64,000 nt of DNA from Colwellia sp. 75C3 (GCF_002836255.1 NZ_PJAU01000048.1:122256-186255); one strand, 5' to 3'; numbered from the stretch's first letter, positions 16,599-27,089 are shown. The notes: generated by a model from the letters alone, not told the origin. Numbers and translations are program-made.

Positions 16599-18650
16599 CT
16601 ACCAAATTTTAACGCGTTCACTCGGTGCTAAGTAAAGGTGGTCACCTTCTTTTACGCCAAATAGTTCGTAAAATTCAGGAACGTTACGCACCACACCATT
16701 CACTCGATACATAGAAGGTGAATGTGGGTCGGTATTTATTTGATGCTTTAGTGCTTTTTCACGGTATTTCTTACTCCAGCTTTGCGCATAACCTAAGAAC
16801 ACACGCTGTTCACCAGTAAAGTCATCAATAACCGGCGCTGCTTTATCAGCTAATGACATTTTATATGCCATCAATGAAATGCTTAATCCGCCTAAATCAC
16901 CGATGTTTTCACCTAAGGTAAAGGATCCATTAACATTAACGCCTTCAAGCGGTTCAAATTCGTCATATTGTGCGACTAGCTTGGCTGTTCTATTTTTAAA
17001 TTCAGCTTTATCAGCCTCTGTCCACCAGTTACGTAATACACCATCACCGTCAAAAGTACTGCCAGCATCATCAAAGCCATGGCCAATCTCATGTCCAATC
17101 ACAGCACCAATAGCACCATAATTTACGGCATCTTCGGCACTTAAATTAAAATATGGTGGTTGTAGTATTGCTGCAGGAAATACGATTTCGTTGAGTGGTG
17201 GGTTGTAATAAGCATTAACGGTTTGTGGCGTCATAGCCCATTCATGTTTTTGTACTGGACCATTCTGTTTAGCTAAGTTTTGCTGGTAAACCACTAAAGC
17301 AGAACGTTTTAAGTTACCAAATAAATCATCTTTTTTGATGGTTAACGCAGAGTAATCTTTCCATATATCCGGGTAACCAATCTTAGGGGTAAACTTAGAC
17401 AGTTTATCAAGTGCTTGTTTTTTGGTTTCAGGTGTCATCCAATCAATATTTTTAATACTCACTTCATAGGCTTTAATGAGGTTATTCACCAACTCTTCCA
17501 TGCGTATTTTTGCTTGTGGTGGAAAATGCTTTTTAACATAAACCTTGCCAACAACTTCCCCGATATTTTGATTAACTATACTCACGCCACGGCGCCACAT
17601 AGGCAATTGGGCTTTGACGCCGCGTAATTCTTTGCCGTAAAACTCAAAGTGTTGTTGATCTAATTGCTGAGTCAACCTTGTTGCGGTGTTATTAATAACT
17701 CCCCACTTTAAGTAAACATGCCAAGTATATATCGGCGTATCTTTGATGATGTTATTCAATGCTTTCATGTAATCAATTTGCGTGACTACCACGCCATCGA
17801 TATCACTAACGCCAGACTCAGCTAAGAAACCGTCCCAATTAAAATCAGGCATAAGTTTGGTTAACTCAGGGGTAGGTATTTTATTATAAAGAGCAACCAT
17901 GTCGCGGGTTTGCTCTTTTTTCATGTGAAAACTAGCCAGCTTTGTTTCTAAAGCAAAGATGTCTTTAGCTGCTGCTTTTGGATTTGCTAAACCGGCAAGG
18001 GTCAGCATTTTTTCGATGTGGATAAGATAACTTGCTCTGATCTCTTTTGAGGCATCGTCACCTAAGAAATAATACTCTCTATCAGGTAAGCCTAAACCTG
18101 CTTGCCAGGTATATTGCATATAGGTATTGGGGTTTTTAAAGTCGACATATTGACCGAGATTAAAAGGAATGGCATAACCCAGTTTATTCGCCACAGCAAA
18201 ATGCACAGCCAATTCGTTATGATTTGAAATGGTATCTATTTGACTAAATTCATGGTGAATAGGTGCTAAACCAATTTTATTACGGGTATCCCAATCAATA
18301 TAGGACTGGTATAAATCACCCACTTTTTGCTCATTAGAGCCTTGAGCAAAATCACCTGCAGAAGCGGCTTCGATAATTGCTTTCACATCACTTTGAGATT
18401 GCTCATGAACGACAGTACCGACACCATAAGATGATTTGTCAGCGGGTATTTCGGTTTTTTTAATCCAATTACCATTGGCATAAAGATTAAAGTCATCGCC
18501 AGGTTTTACTGTGTTATCTATCGAGGTAATATTTAAGCCAGAGACAAGAACAGGGCCGCTGTTATCCTCATTTGATGTATTTACGTTATTACTATTATTA
18601 CACCCCATTAATCCTATGAGCACAGTTAAAGATACTAATGTCTTCTTCAT
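16599..18650 (-). CDS. M13 family zinc metallopeptidase, lipoprotein (neprilysin/PepO-like)
   Basis: 683 residues with a lipoprotein signal (LTVLIGLMGCNNSN; Cys17), so the enzyme is membrane anchored, facing the periplasm or outside. The catalytic domain shows the zinc motif VIGHEIGHGFDD, the downstream ENIGDLGGLSIS glutamate motif, and NAYYNPPLNEIVFPA. The C-terminal region ends with the family-typical YRVNGVVRNVPEFYE and a final W. Length fits the M13 family. M13 enzymes cleave peptides rather than large proteins. With the M1 enzyme at 35371 and the S8 protease at 60051 it suggests a protein-degrading lifestyle. Confidence 0.95.
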   Translation of the reverse strand: MKKTLVSLTVLIGLMGCNNSNNVNTSNEDNSGPVLVSGLNITSIDNTVKPGDDFNLYANGNWIKKTEIPADKSSYGVGTVVHEQSQSDVKAIIEAASAGDFAQGSNEQKVGDLYQSYIDWDTRNKIGLAPIHHEFSQIDTISNHNELAVHFAVANKLGYAIPFNLGQYVDFKNPNTYMQYTWQAGLGLPDREYYFLGDDASKEIRASYLIHIEKMLTLAGLANPKAAAKDIFALETKLASFHMKKEQTRDMVALYNKIPTPELTKLMPDFNWDGFLAESGVSDIDGVVVTQIDYMKALNNIIKDTPIYTWHVYLKWGVINNTATRLTQQLDQQHFEFYGKELRGVKAQLPMWRRGVSIVNQNIGEVVGKVYVKKHFPPQAKIRMEELVNNLIKAYEVSIKNIDWMTPETKKQALDKLSKFTPKIGYPDIWKDYSALTIKKDDLFGNLKRSALVVYQQNLAKQNGPVQKHEWAMTPQTVNAYYNPPLNEIVFPAAILQPPYFNLSAEDAVNYGAIGAVIGHEIGHGFDDAGSTFDGDGVLRNWWTEADKAEFKNRTAKLVAQYDEFEPLEGVNVNGSFTLGENIGDLGGLSISLMAYKMSLADKAAPVIDDFTGEQRVFLGYAQSWSKKYREKALKHQINTDPHSPSMYRVNGVVRNVPEFYELFGVKEGDHLYLAPSERVKIW

Positions 18651-18788
18651 CGTAACGTCCTTTTATATTATTATTTTTGGATAAACCAAGGCTAACACTG
18701 TTGTAAGTTAACTCTTGGTAGTTAACATATCAGCAAAAGTAATTGGTCGCAATTTCAACAGTTAAAGGACAGGGAAATAAGTGTTTTA

Positions 18789-19457
18789 TCAACAATCGCG
18801 TATTTGTTGTGCTAAAAAAGGTTTGTTGAGACTCGTTACTTGCTCAGCAATTTGTACCCTTACTGCTGCTGGTTTATTTTGACTGAGTTTAAAACGCCCC
18901 TCAAATGTCTCAATACGGACATTAAAAAAAGTAATAGCGGTTAGCATTTGTCGTATCTTTTTATCGCTAACTTCTGTTAATTCCCAAGGTTTTTGTTGCT
19001 CTCGTTCGAAATGTTGACTGCTTATTTTCATTTGTTGGTATTTTAGCTCTGGATCTATAATGGCTGTGGCGATGCCTGTGACATGAACTTTGGCATAATT
19101 CCATGTTGGCACAACTTGGCCATTGGTATTGTCATTAGCATTATTAGTATTAACATTGGTGCCACAGTGAGGTGAAATATAACTATGCTCGCCATGAAAC
19201 ACTAAGCTTAGAGGTACCTCTCCTTGCGTTAATAATCTTGCCGCTAAGGGATGTCGATTACTGACATGTGCAATCAACATTTTTTTTTCTGCTTCAGTAG
19301 AAGTATCATCTTCTGCAAAGTGAAAAGGTATATGACTAATATGTGGTAAGGATTCATCAATATTAACTAACAAGGTTGCCAGTGGGTTGTCATTAATTAA
19401 CGCGTTTAATTTATGGTTTTCTTCTTCATTTGTTTGAAAGTGTTTAGGTGGATACAT
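18789..19457 (-). CDS. PaiB family FMN-binding protein
   Basis: 222 residues of the PaiB family (FMN-binding negative transcriptional regulator in Bacillus naming). Landmarks: MYPPKHF at the start, HISHIPFHFAED, AHVSNRHPLAA, GEHSYISPHC and VPTWNYAKVHVTG. The frame extends to TTG 19463, but ATG 19457 has AGGAG at a good distance inside the end of the upstream gene. It overlaps the GNAT gene by 14 bases and is translated with it. The PaiB-GNAT pair recalls Bacillus paiA/paiB, where the acetyltransferase acts on polyamines. Confidence 0.93.
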   Translation of the reverse strand: MYPPKHFQTNEEENHKLNALINDNPLATLLVNIDESLPHISHIPFHFAEDDTSTEAEKKMLIAHVSNRHPLAARLLTQGEVPLSLVFHGEHSYISPHCGTNVNTNNANDNTNGQVVPTWNYAKVHVTGIATAIIDPELKYQQMKISSQHFEREQQKPWELTEVSDKKIRQMLTAITFFNVRIETFEGRFKLSQNKPAAVRVQIAEQVTSLNKPFLAQQIRDC

Positions 19458-20079
19458 GATCAAACTCCTCTTGGTTTATTCCACTGGCGAGCAGCTGTTG
19501 TTTTACTTGAGGCCATTCTTCATCAAGGATGCTAAACAAGGCGGTATTTCGATAATCACCATTAGGTGCGCGTCTGTTTTTTCTTAAAATGCCTTCGAAA
19601 TGTCCACCAATTCGGGTAATAGCATTTCGAGATTGCTGATTATTTTCATGAGTACAAATTTCGACACGAACCATTTTTAAGTGTTCAAAAGCGTGCGTTA
19701 ACATTAAGTACTTTGCATGGGAATTAACGTAGCTTCGTTGAAATTCAGGGGTGATAAAAGTATGGCCAAGTTCAATAGCTTTATCCTTTTCGTTGTAACG
19801 AAATAAGCGTGTTGAGCCAATAACTTTATTGGTTTTTTTATCAATGGTAATAAAAGCTAGTTGCAGTCCTTGTGCCATTTCATCAACTGCTTCTTGCATC
19901 CATGGTCTGGCAATATCGTGACTAGCACTTCGATTGAGTGGCATGTGTTGCCAAACTTGTGGATAGTTTCCTGCCAAGCAATAGTCGTTAAGGTGTTGCA
20001 TAGTCATAGGGACTAATTTGAGTAAACTTGTTTCTAGCGTGATAGGTTTTAGCGTTGGCTGTAACATTGGTTGTTCCAT
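19444..20079 (-). CDS. GNAT family N-acetyltransferase (RimJ/RimL-like)
   Basis: 211 residues with the RimJ/RimL-type GNAT fold: AFITIDKKTNKVIGSTRLF (beta4 region), ELGHTFITPEFQRSYVN, and VRVEICTHENNQQSRNAITR followed by GGHFEGILRKN. Such enzymes transfer acetyl from acetyl-CoA to protein N-termini, amino acids or small amines. Its stop overlaps the PaiB start, and a MocR-type regulator is divergent 96 bases away, so the three likely form one regulated unit. Substrate unknown; a polyamine or amino-sugar role is suggested only by analogy with PaiA. Confidence 0.92.
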   Translation of the reverse strand: MEQPMLQPTLKPITLETSLLKLVPMTMQHLNDYCLAGNYPQVWQHMPLNRSASHDIARPWMQEAVDEMAQGLQLAFITIDKKTNKVIGSTRLFRYNEKDKAIELGHTFITPEFQRSYVNSHAKYLMLTHAFEHLKMVRVEICTHENNQQSRNAITRIGGHFEGILRKNRRAPNGDYRNTALFSILDEEWPQVKQQLLASGINQEEFDHVST

Positions 20080-20145
20080 TGATTATTCCATGAAAAGGGC
20101 TCGTTGATAGTTGTTATTATGGGTGCTTTTGGTATAACTACTACA

Positions 20146-20176
20146 ACCAGATTTGTATAAGTTGATAGACCAGATT
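20146..20176 (+). promoter_or_regulatory. Direct repeat ACCAGATT, candidate MocR operator
   Basis: ACCAGATT occurs at 20146-20153 and 20169-20176, 23 bases apart, in the divergent region between the GNAT and MocR genes. MocR/GabR-type regulators bind direct repeats about two helical turns apart. The second copy overlaps the TTG start of the regulator, which fits autorepression. Confidence 0.45.
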
Positions 20177-21719
20177 GAAAGCCTTAACTTTAAACCTAAA
20201 CGTAACGTTATCTGCGGAAAAATCAGCCCCCAATAAATTGGCTGCTAAACAAGCAAAATACTTAGTCATTGCCGATGCCTTACGACAAGCCATTAAAGAA
20301 GGGCAGGTTGCACCGACTGAAGCATTACCTTCAGCGCGAAAACTTGCTCAGCAGTTAGCGGTAAATCGCCATACTATTATGGCGGCACTGGCTGAATTAG
20401 TGGCGCAAGGTTGGGTGGAAGCGAAAGAGCGGTCTGGTTATCGGGTGGTAAAAAATCTACCTATTCAAAGTAGCCTTGCTACACATAAAGTGAATCAAGC
20501 GCCGCAAAATTTTGACTGGCAATTTAGGCTAAAACAAAACTTACCTATTACGCCCAAAGTTAAAGCCAGTCAATATCCTTATAACTTTTCCGGTGGTCAG
20601 CCCGATATCAGAAAGTTTCCCTTTGATGAATTTAAAAGTCATTTTGCACAAACCTGTCAACGGCCTAAAATTGATAACTTAAGTTACGGCGATAGTCGCG
20701 GAGAAGCTGAACTTATTGACGAAATATCGACCTACTTACGACGGGTTCGCTCAATTACCGGCAAAGAACTGATGATTTGTAATGGCTCGCAAGAAGCCTT
20801 GTATATGGTCTCACAATTACTGTTACAACCCGGTGATAAGGTCGCGGTTGAACAGCTGGGTTATCCCCCTGCTTGGGCCGCCTTTGAGCGAACTGGCGCC
20901 GAGTTAATCTCTATTAAACAAGATGAACGCGGCATAGTGCCAGAGCATTTGGCGCAAGTACTTGAACAGGGTAAGGTAAAGCTGCTTTATCTTACGCCAT
21001 TACATCAATACCCAACAACAGTCTCTTTAGATATCTCTCGGCGTATGCAAATTTATCAATTAGCGGTGCAATATGGTGTTGCCATAGTGGAAGATGATTA
21101 TGATCATGAATTTCATTATGACAGCCAACCTATTGCGCCAATGGCTGCAGATGACCCTGCCGGTTTAGTTATCTATATTTCTACCTTTTCAAAACTGATG
21201 TTTGGTGGCGCGCGTATTGGTTATGTGGTCGCAAACAAGGTCTTAATTGAGCAGTTGGCAGCTTATAAAATGCTGATGAACCACAAAAGTAATGTCTTAG
21301 TGCAACAAGCTGTGGCTAAGTGGATGCAACAAGGCGGTTTTGAAGGACATTTACGACGTATGACCCGCTTATACCAAAAGCGTCGTGACTTCATGGTTGA
21401 GCAATTAAAGTCCTATCAAGAAAAAGGTCTGCCAATACATTTTGTTGTGCCTGCTGGCGGTATGGCAATATGGCTTGATACCGGAAAATCTATTGTTGGT
21501 TTGAAAGAAAGACTATTACCCAAAGGAGTCTACTTACAAACGGAAGTTGAATTTAGCATGGTTAAAAATTTACCCTGTGACTTACCTGCTGACTTAGCTA
21601 AAGATGAGTATCGATTTATCCGATTAGGCTTTGCAGCAATGAATGAAACAGAAGTTGCACAAGGGTTGAACATTGTAATGAATCTATTATACAGCGGCAG
21701 TAGTGCTCCTACTCATTGA
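20175..21719 (+). CDS. MocR/PdxR family regulator (GntR helix-turn-helix plus aminotransferase fold)
   Basis: 514 residues. Residues about 28-95 are a GntR winged helix (ADALRQAIKEGQ, LPSARKLAQQLAVNRHT); residues about 130-505 are a fold-type I aminotransferase-like domain with VEDDYDHEFHYD and the PLP lysine in YISTFSKLMFGGARIGYV. MocR proteins sense PLP or amine ligands. An in-frame stop at 20166-20168 forces a start at TTG 20175 or later; there is no good ribosome site, so the mRNA may be leaderless or start slightly further in. Divergent from PaiB/GNAT, its probable targets. Confidence 0.93.
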   Translation: MKALTLNLNVTLSAEKSAPNKLAAKQAKYLVIADALRQAIKEGQVAPTEALPSARKLAQQLAVNRHTIMAALAELVAQGWVEAKERSGYRVVKNLPIQSSLATHKVNQAPQNFDWQFRLKQNLPITPKVKASQYPYNFSGGQPDIRKFPFDEFKSHFAQTCQRPKIDNLSYGDSRGEAELIDEISTYLRRVRSITGKELMICNGSQEALYMVSQLLLQPGDKVAVEQLGYPPAWAAFERTGAELISIKQDERGIVPEHLAQVLEQGKVKLLYLTPLHQYPTTVSLDISRRMQIYQLAVQYGVAIVEDDYDHEFHYDSQPIAPMAADDPAGLVIYISTFSKLMFGGARIGYVVANKVLIEQLAAYKMLMNHKSNVLVQQAVAKWMQQGGFEGHLRRMTRLYQKRRDFMVEQLKSYQEKGLPIHFVVPAGGMAIWLDTGKSIVGLKERLLPKGVYLQTEVEFSMVKNLPCDLPADLAKDEYRFIRLGFAAMNETEVAQGLNIVMNLLYSGSSAPTH

Positions 21720-21859
21720 TCTTCATTACATAAGGTAACAACTTCGTCTTGCTATAAAGAGTATTTTACGAGATAAACACTTTTTATATTTTTATATTTT
21801 TATTTTAGCCATTCGTTTTAACGATTACTTTTCACATATTATAAATAGTAGAGACCTAG

Positions 21860-23953
21860 GTGTTAGCAGATATTTTAGTAGGACCCATTTTACGACGTTT
21901 AACAGCACAACAATTAGTGCTGTGGTGGCTTAGTCCGTTTGAGTGTAGCGGTGAATTTCAATGTTACTTAAGTGATGGGAACTCAGATGATGATAGCTTA
22001 AATGATGTTGGCTCAATTAAAGGTCAGCCAATTTTTGTAGCACCGCTTAATGAGACTAATTTAACAACATTTCGTGTTGGTGAACATGCCGTTGTTCATT
22101 TGTTGGATGTAAGTATTAACTTACCTGCTGATACCTATATTGAATATGATTTATGCTTAACTGATTCTTCTCAAACTCGACATAGCCCTCAAAATAAATC
22201 TCAGTCTACTTCTCAACAAAAAACTAAATCTCTAGCTGACATTATCCCTGATTTAACCTTTGCAGGTAAAAGTAGACCTTCCTTTATTATCCAAGAAAAT
22301 ATTAATAATTTACTGCATGGCTCGTGTCGAAACCCTCATCATGCGAGTCAAGATAGCTTGTTAGCGGGTGATCAATTAGTTGGACAAACCTTAACTAATG
22401 TTGAGAAAAGGCCAGCGTTATTGATGATGTCTGGCGATCAAATTTATGCGGATCATGTTGCCGGCGTTACGCTTTATGCTATTCATCAAGTTATCGCTTT
22501 ATTGGGCTTAAATGATGAACGTTTTACCGATAGCAACTTAGCTGAGCAGGGCATTACCTGTGGAAGTGAGCTTTATCAGTTTGCTGATCAGTATTTTCAG
22601 CGGGAATTACTGCTACCTAAAAGTACTTCACCTGAGTCTTGGTTTAGTTCTTCTATTTTTTCATCAAAAAAGCAACACGCTATTTTTACCTCTACTTATG
22701 CTCATAATCACGTAATGACCTTTGCTGAAAATATCGCGATGTATTGTTTAGTATGGTCAGCAACTTTATGGCAGCAGGTTGAACTGGAAGGTTTTAACGT
22801 CCCGGTAAAATATAAAGCGATTCATCAGAAAGAATTAGCCGCCATTAAAGACTTTGTGAGTGGCTTGGATAAAGTGCAACGTTTGTTAGCACACACGCCT
22901 ACTTATATGATTTTTGATGATCATGATGTGACAGATGATTGGAACTTAACCGCAGCCTGGGAACAAGCTGCTTATCAAGATCCGTTGGCAAGGCGCATTA
23001 TTGGTAATAGCTTGTTTGCTTATTGGTTATGCCAAGGGTGGGGCAATGATCCCAAACAATTTAAAGGTGATTTTTATCAAGTTGCTAATGCTTATCAAGT
23101 GGCTAATGTTAAGCATAAAGAAGCAGATTTCAAACAAGAAGACTCTGACCTACAAGCTACGGACTCACACGACTTATGTTCACAAGACAGCTTTATTGAC
23201 TATTTATTAAAGTTCTCCCATTGGCAATACACTCTTGATAGCCACCCTAAGTTAGTGGTGCTTGATAGTAGAACACGTCGCTGGCGCTCAGAACATGCTT
23301 TAGATGATCCTTCAGGGCTAATGGACTGGGAGGCTTTGTGTGAATTACAGCAAGAATTGATAGGACATGATTCGATATTATTGGTATCTCCAGCACCTAT
23401 TTTTGGTGTTAAGGTTATTGAAACGATACAGCGAATGGCCACGATAGCAGGTCAGCCATTAGCCGTAGATGCCGAAAATTGGATGGCACATCCTGGCGCG
23501 GCGAGTACCTTGTTGAATATTTTTAAACATCCGAAAACACCGCAACACTTTGTTATTCTTTCAGGGGATGTACATTACTCTTTTGTTTATGATATTGAGC
23601 TAAGATTTCGTGACAATTCTCCACATATTTGGCAAATCACCTCTAGTGGTATTAAAAACCAATTTCCTCAACCGCTGATTGGTTTTTTTGATCGGATGAA
23701 TCGTTGGCTTTATGGTCCTTACTCACCGCTTAACTTATTTACTAAGCGTCGTTCTATGCGTATTAAAGGACGGAAGTTAATGGTTGATGGAGAAGAGAAA
23801 AGGCTAACATTAGGCCATCAAAGACTGCAACCTAAAAGTGGCTTGGGCTATTTAGAGATCAATGATGATGGCTCACCATATTTAATTGCAGACTTACATT
23901 GTGATGGCAGTAAAACGGTATTTATTGAGAGTAACGAAGAGCTAGTTCCTTAG
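21860..23953 (+). CDS. PhoD-like metallophosphatase
   Basis: 697 residues of the alkaline phosphatase D / PhoD-like family. Metal-binding motifs are visible: HGSCRNPHH, LLMMSGDQIYADHV, YMIFDDHDVTDDWN, and HFVILSGDVHYSF, the classic order for this calcineurin-like fold. There is no Tat or Sec signal at the N-terminus (VLADILVGPILRRL), so unlike Bacillus PhoD it is probably cytosolic or peripheral. The start is GTG 21860 without a strong RBS. A stretch at about 405-435 is low-complexity and looks like an inserted, partly repeated loop (YQVANAYQVANV). I see no Pho box upstream, so phosphate control is not supported. Confidence 0.9.
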   Translation: MLADILVGPILRRLTAQQLVLWWLSPFECSGEFQCYLSDGNSDDDSLNDVGSIKGQPIFVAPLNETNLTTFRVGEHAVVHLLDVSINLPADTYIEYDLCLTDSSQTRHSPQNKSQSTSQQKTKSLADIIPDLTFAGKSRPSFIIQENINNLLHGSCRNPHHASQDSLLAGDQLVGQTLTNVEKRPALLMMSGDQIYADHVAGVTLYAIHQVIALLGLNDERFTDSNLAEQGITCGSELYQFADQYFQRELLLPKSTSPESWFSSSIFSSKKQHAIFTSTYAHNHVMTFAENIAMYCLVWSATLWQQVELEGFNVPVKYKAIHQKELAAIKDFVSGLDKVQRLLAHTPTYMIFDDHDVTDDWNLTAAWEQAAYQDPLARRIIGNSLFAYWLCQGWGNDPKQFKGDFYQVANAYQVANVKHKEADFKQEDSDLQATDSHDLCSQDSFIDYLLKFSHWQYTLDSHPKLVVLDSRTRRWRSEHALDDPSGLMDWEALCELQQELIGHDSILLVSPAPIFGVKVIETIQRMATIAGQPLAVDAENWMAHPGAASTLLNIFKHPKTPQHFVILSGDVHYSFVYDIELRFRDNSPHIWQITSSGIKNQFPQPLIGFFDRMNRWLYGPYSPLNLFTKRRSMRIKGRKLMVDGEEKRLTLGHQRLQPKSGLGYLEINDDGSPYLIADLHCDGSKTVFIESNEELVP

Positions 23954-23989
23954 CTCTTTCAGCTATTATCTCGTTCAGAACTTAGTCAT

Positions 23990-24544
23990 TTAGTTCTTTT
24001 TCTTTACTGGTAACATTCGTGTCAGAGTGTCATCTTTTTGAATGTAATGATGTACTAATCCAGCCACGGCATGCAAAGCGATAAGATAGTAACCCCATGA
24101 GCCAATATCTTTATGCCAACCTTCTAATATTTTTCCGAAAGGTTTGTCATAAGGGATAAGCGCAGGTAGCTCTAGTCCGAAAAAGGGAATGACTTTACCT
24201 TTAGCACTGAGAACAAACCAGCCAAATATAGGCATGGCAATCATGAAAACATAAAGCGTTAGGTGAGCCATTTTTGCCCCCCAAGCCTGTATAACAGAAA
24301 GCGGCGGGGTTATTTGTGGCGTAACTTGCACACTACGTAAATACAGACGAGCACAGACTAGAATAAAAACCAATAAACCTAGCATAAAGTGCGTCATCTT
24401 AAATAGGTCTCGCAGTTCAGTGCCTTTTTCAAAAAATACTCTGCCTTCAATACTGGCAAAAACAAAAATCATTAACAGCACCATCAACCAATGTATCTTA
24501 ATTGAAAGTGAACCATAGTGATTTTCAGTGTTCTTCCAAGACAT
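23990..24544 (-). CDS. Cytochrome b561 family protein
   Basis: 184 residues with four transmembrane helices and conserved histidines of the bacterial CybB type: KIHWLMVLLM (helix 1), MTHFMLGLLVF (helix 2), YLIALHAVAGLVHHYI (helix 4). It binds two b-type haems in the inner membrane and would move electrons from quinol, possibly to superoxide or another acceptor. It lies 29 bases downstream of the chemoreceptor gene on the same strand, so both may share a transcript, and it converges with the PhoD-like gene. Confidence 0.92.
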   Translation of the reverse strand: MSWKNTENHYGSLSIKIHWLMVLLMIFVFASIEGRVFFEKGTELRDLFKMTHFMLGLLVFILVCARLYLRSVQVTPQITPPLSVIQAWGAKMAHLTLYVFMIAMPIFGWFVLSAKGKVIPFFGLELPALIPYDKPFGKILEGWHKDIGSWGYYLIALHAVAGLVHHYIQKDDTLTRMLPVKKKN

Positions 24545-24573
24545 GCTTAATCCTTACTTATTTTATCTTATCT

Positions 24574-26094
24574 TTACTTACTTTTAGGGACGAAAGTACT
24601 GGCTAAGTCCGCAATATCATCAACACTTTTTGCCAGCTCTTCCATTTGCTCGGCTACACGGTCGGTTTGTTGCCAAGTAGATTCAGTATTTTGCGCAATA
24701 TCGGTTAAGTGGCTATTAATTTCATGAGACACACAAGATTGCTCTTCTGCTGCGGTCGCTATCTGGGTGGCGGCTTGATTAATGTTTTGCATTTTTTCGA
24801 CCACTAAATCAATTTGTTGATGAGATGCCTGAGCACTCTCTACACAGAACTGTGCTTCATCTTTATTTTTATTCATTAAGACAACCCATTGCTCTATGGT
24901 ATTGAGCATAATGGTTAAACGTTGATGAATTTTTTCTGCAGACTCTTGGGTACGTGATGATAAATTTCTTACTTCATCAGCTACTACGGCAAAACCTCGA
25001 CCGTGTTCTCCAGCACGAGCTGCTTCAATGGCTGCATTTAAGGCTAATAAGTTAGTTTGATCAGCAATGGATTGAATATCGTCCATCAACTCACCCACGT
25101 TATTTGCCGACTGCGTTAAGCTATCTGCAGAGCTTGAAGCATTCTCTACCGCTTTCGCCAAATGACTTATTTTATCACTGGTATCATAAATGCTTTGCTG
25201 AGATTGTTCACAGTGTTCAAAAGTCACTTCTAATTCACTGGCGACATGCACGGTGTTTTGGGCAATGTCTTGGGTAGAATCCTGCATTTGACTCATAGCA
25301 GTACTAAGTTGCTCTAAATCATCTTTTTGCTGTGCTAATGTTGTTCGAGTATCTGTAAGACCTTGCCTTACTTTTGCCATCACTGCTTTTATCGGTTTAG
25401 CCGCGTCAAGGGTACGTTCAATAATGGCTTTGATTTTGGTTTTTAACAGTGAAAAATTGAAATCAAAAACACTGGCGCTTCCTTTACCAAAATAGACCTT
25501 ACGAGACACTGAATCAAACATACTCTGCATACGCTGTGCTCGCATAGCGGTAGGAATAATATCAGACCAAAAAATGATAATAGGGGTCACGGCACTAATG
25601 CCGGCAATAACAGAGGCAAGTAAACCCAATTGCGTAAAAATGAAACCTTGCGCAATAACCGATAGGAGCACTAAAAAGGTAAACTTATGATTTTTAGTAA
25701 ACTCAAAAGTAACCCAGTTATTTTTATTATTAAGTGCTTGGTATATTCTGTCAGCATTGCCTGCAAGAGCCGTGTTTGCAACGGTACTAATGCATTGGAA
25801 ACCCGTTATTTTACTTTGGCTATACTGTGGCGTGATAAAAACATCAAGCCAAATACTTTTACCACTTTTACTTTTAAGTTGTAATAAACCTTGCCAAGAA
25901 AAGCCTTTTGCAAGCGTCGCCGATAATTCATCAAGCACTACTTTAGGCATTTGTTGATGCGTTAAGCTACGTGTATCAATATTAAGTAGCTCACTTTCTT
26001 GATAGCCAGTGGTTTGGCAATAAGCTTCATTGGCATAGGTGTAGTTACCTTTTAAGTCGGTAACAGAAATTAATTGTTTCATAATAGATGACAT
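24574..26094 (-). CDS. Methyl-accepting chemotaxis protein with N-terminal PAS domain (Aer-like)
   Basis: 506 residues. Residues about 1-110 are a PAS domain ([23 protein letters not shown]), typical of Aer-like redox/energy sensors; residues about 145-190 hold a paired hydrophobic membrane segment; the rest is the cytoplasmic signalling coiled coil with the hairpin tip [21 protein letters not shown] and [12 protein letters not shown]. It would sense oxygen or redox state and drive CheA. Its pairing with cytochrome b561 supports a redox input. Only the PAS flavin itself is unverified. Confidence 0.93.
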   Translation of the reverse strand: MSSIMKQLISVTDLKGNYTYANEAYCQTTGYQESELLNIDTRSLTHQQMPKVVLDELSATLAKGFSWQGLLQLKSKSGKSIWLDVFITPQYSQSKITGFQCISTVANTALAGNADRIYQALNNKNNWVTFEFTKNHKFTFLVLLSVIAQGFIFTQLGLLASVIAGISAVTPIIIFWSDIIPTAMRAQRMQSMFDSVSRKVYFGKGSASVFDFNFSLLKTKIKAIIERTLDAAKPIKAVMAKVRQGLTDTRTTLAQQKDDLEQLSTAMSQMQDSTQDIAQNTVHVASELEVTFEHCEQSQQSIYDTSDKISHLAKAVENASSSADSLTQSANNVGELMDDIQSIADQTNLLALNAAIEAARAGEHGRGFAVVADEVRNLSSRTQESAEKIHQRLTIMLNTIEQWVVLMNKNKDEAQFCVESAQASHQQIDLVVEKMQNINQAATQIATAAEEQSCVSHEINSHLTDIAQNTESTWQQTDRVAEQMEELAKSVDDIADLASTFVPKSK

Positions 26095-26228
26095 AGATTA
26101 CACAACATAAAGTGGTTAAGTTAATGGTAACAATAAGATAAATTTATCGCTTTGATCTATATCGGCAAAAACTCATTAACTTTAGTGAATTTTAACTAAA
26201 TAAAACAATTTATTTACTATGGCTACTC

Positions 26229-27089
26229 TTACTCAATAGTTTCGTTTTGTACCTGGGTAGATTTTTCTACAGTTATTAATTGAGCAAGTATTCTTTTAAG
26301 TAGCTCACCACCTAATTGATTACTCGCTAAACCATTTTCATCACCAAAACGACCTAGTTCTACATTTTTTAAATGCTTAGTTATCGTTTCATTGTCTTTA
26401 ATGATAGTCAGGGCCAACTGTTCAATTATCACTGATGTGATGATAATGCGAGTTTGTGCTTTACCTAATAGGCGTTTTTTCTGTTTAGCTTCATTGGAGG
26501 CTAGTACCGCTGTGTTGGTTTCAATCTTTTGTACTCTTTGTTTGGTATCTAGATCTTCTAAGGCCAATGTTTCACTTCGCTCAGGGTACATCTTTGCGTA
26601 TAACTCAGCACTTATTTTGGGGTATAACGCTGGGTAATCAGTGGCCAGTTGCGTACGTGTTTTTTTAAACAAAATTTCTATATTCGTTTTACCTGTCGCA
26701 CTTGTTTTAAGTACCTCAGACCAAGCCTGTAAATTGCCAAAGCGAACTTCTTCAACGTGAACAATAGTCGTTGTTTTTTTCTGTATGCTCGGTGAATCTA
26801 ATTGGTGAGTAGGTACTACTGCCAGCTGCGCGTTAATGTTATCAACGATAAATAGCTGAGGCTGAGTTAAGCCTTCAATATTACTCAGGGAAAAGTTAGT
26901 AAAACTGGTGATGCCGGTATTATTAGAGAAATTAGCGCTGAGTAGCTGTGCTTGTTGAGCGCTATAGTATTCACTTTGTAATAAAATTTGGCTTTTGAGG
27001 TAATCATTTAACGATCCATTAGCGAGATACCACATCATAGAGCTAAGAAATAATAAGGTGGCAAAGGCTAGTACAGCTAATTTATTCAA
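26229..27089 (-). CDS. Unrecognised inner-membrane-anchored protein, weakly AsmA-like
   Basis: 286 residues: one N-terminal hydrophobic segment (LAVLAFATLLFLSSMMWYLA, residues 4-23), then a soluble part presumed periplasmic. The motif content (SLSNIEGLTQPQLFIVDNIN; LGRFGDENGLASNQLGGELL) is reminiscent of AsmA/DUF748-type proteins, which handle lipids at the envelope, but the match is weak. The stretch at about 110-185 is rich in Lys, Glu and Tyr. It is divergent from the RND efflux operon, 167 bases away. No function is claimed. Confidence 0.7.
   Translation of the reverse strand: MNKLAVLAFATLLFLSSMMWYLANGSLNDYLKSQILLQSEYYSAQQAQLLSANFSNNTGITSFTNFSLSNIEGLTQPQLFIVDNINAQLAVVPTHQLDSPSIQKKTTTIVHVEEVRFGNLQAWSEVLKTSATGKTNIEILFKKTRTQLATDYPALYPKISAELYAKMYPERSETLALEDLDTKQRVQKIETNTAVLASNEAKQKKRLLGKAQTRIIITSVIIEQLALTIIKDNETITKHLKNVELGRFGDENGLASNQLGGELLKRILAQLITVEKSTQVQNETIE

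Noticed and set aside
21720..21860. Pho box before the PhoD-like gene
   Set aside because: Looked for because of the phosphatase, but no 11-base-spaced CTGTCAT-like pair is present.
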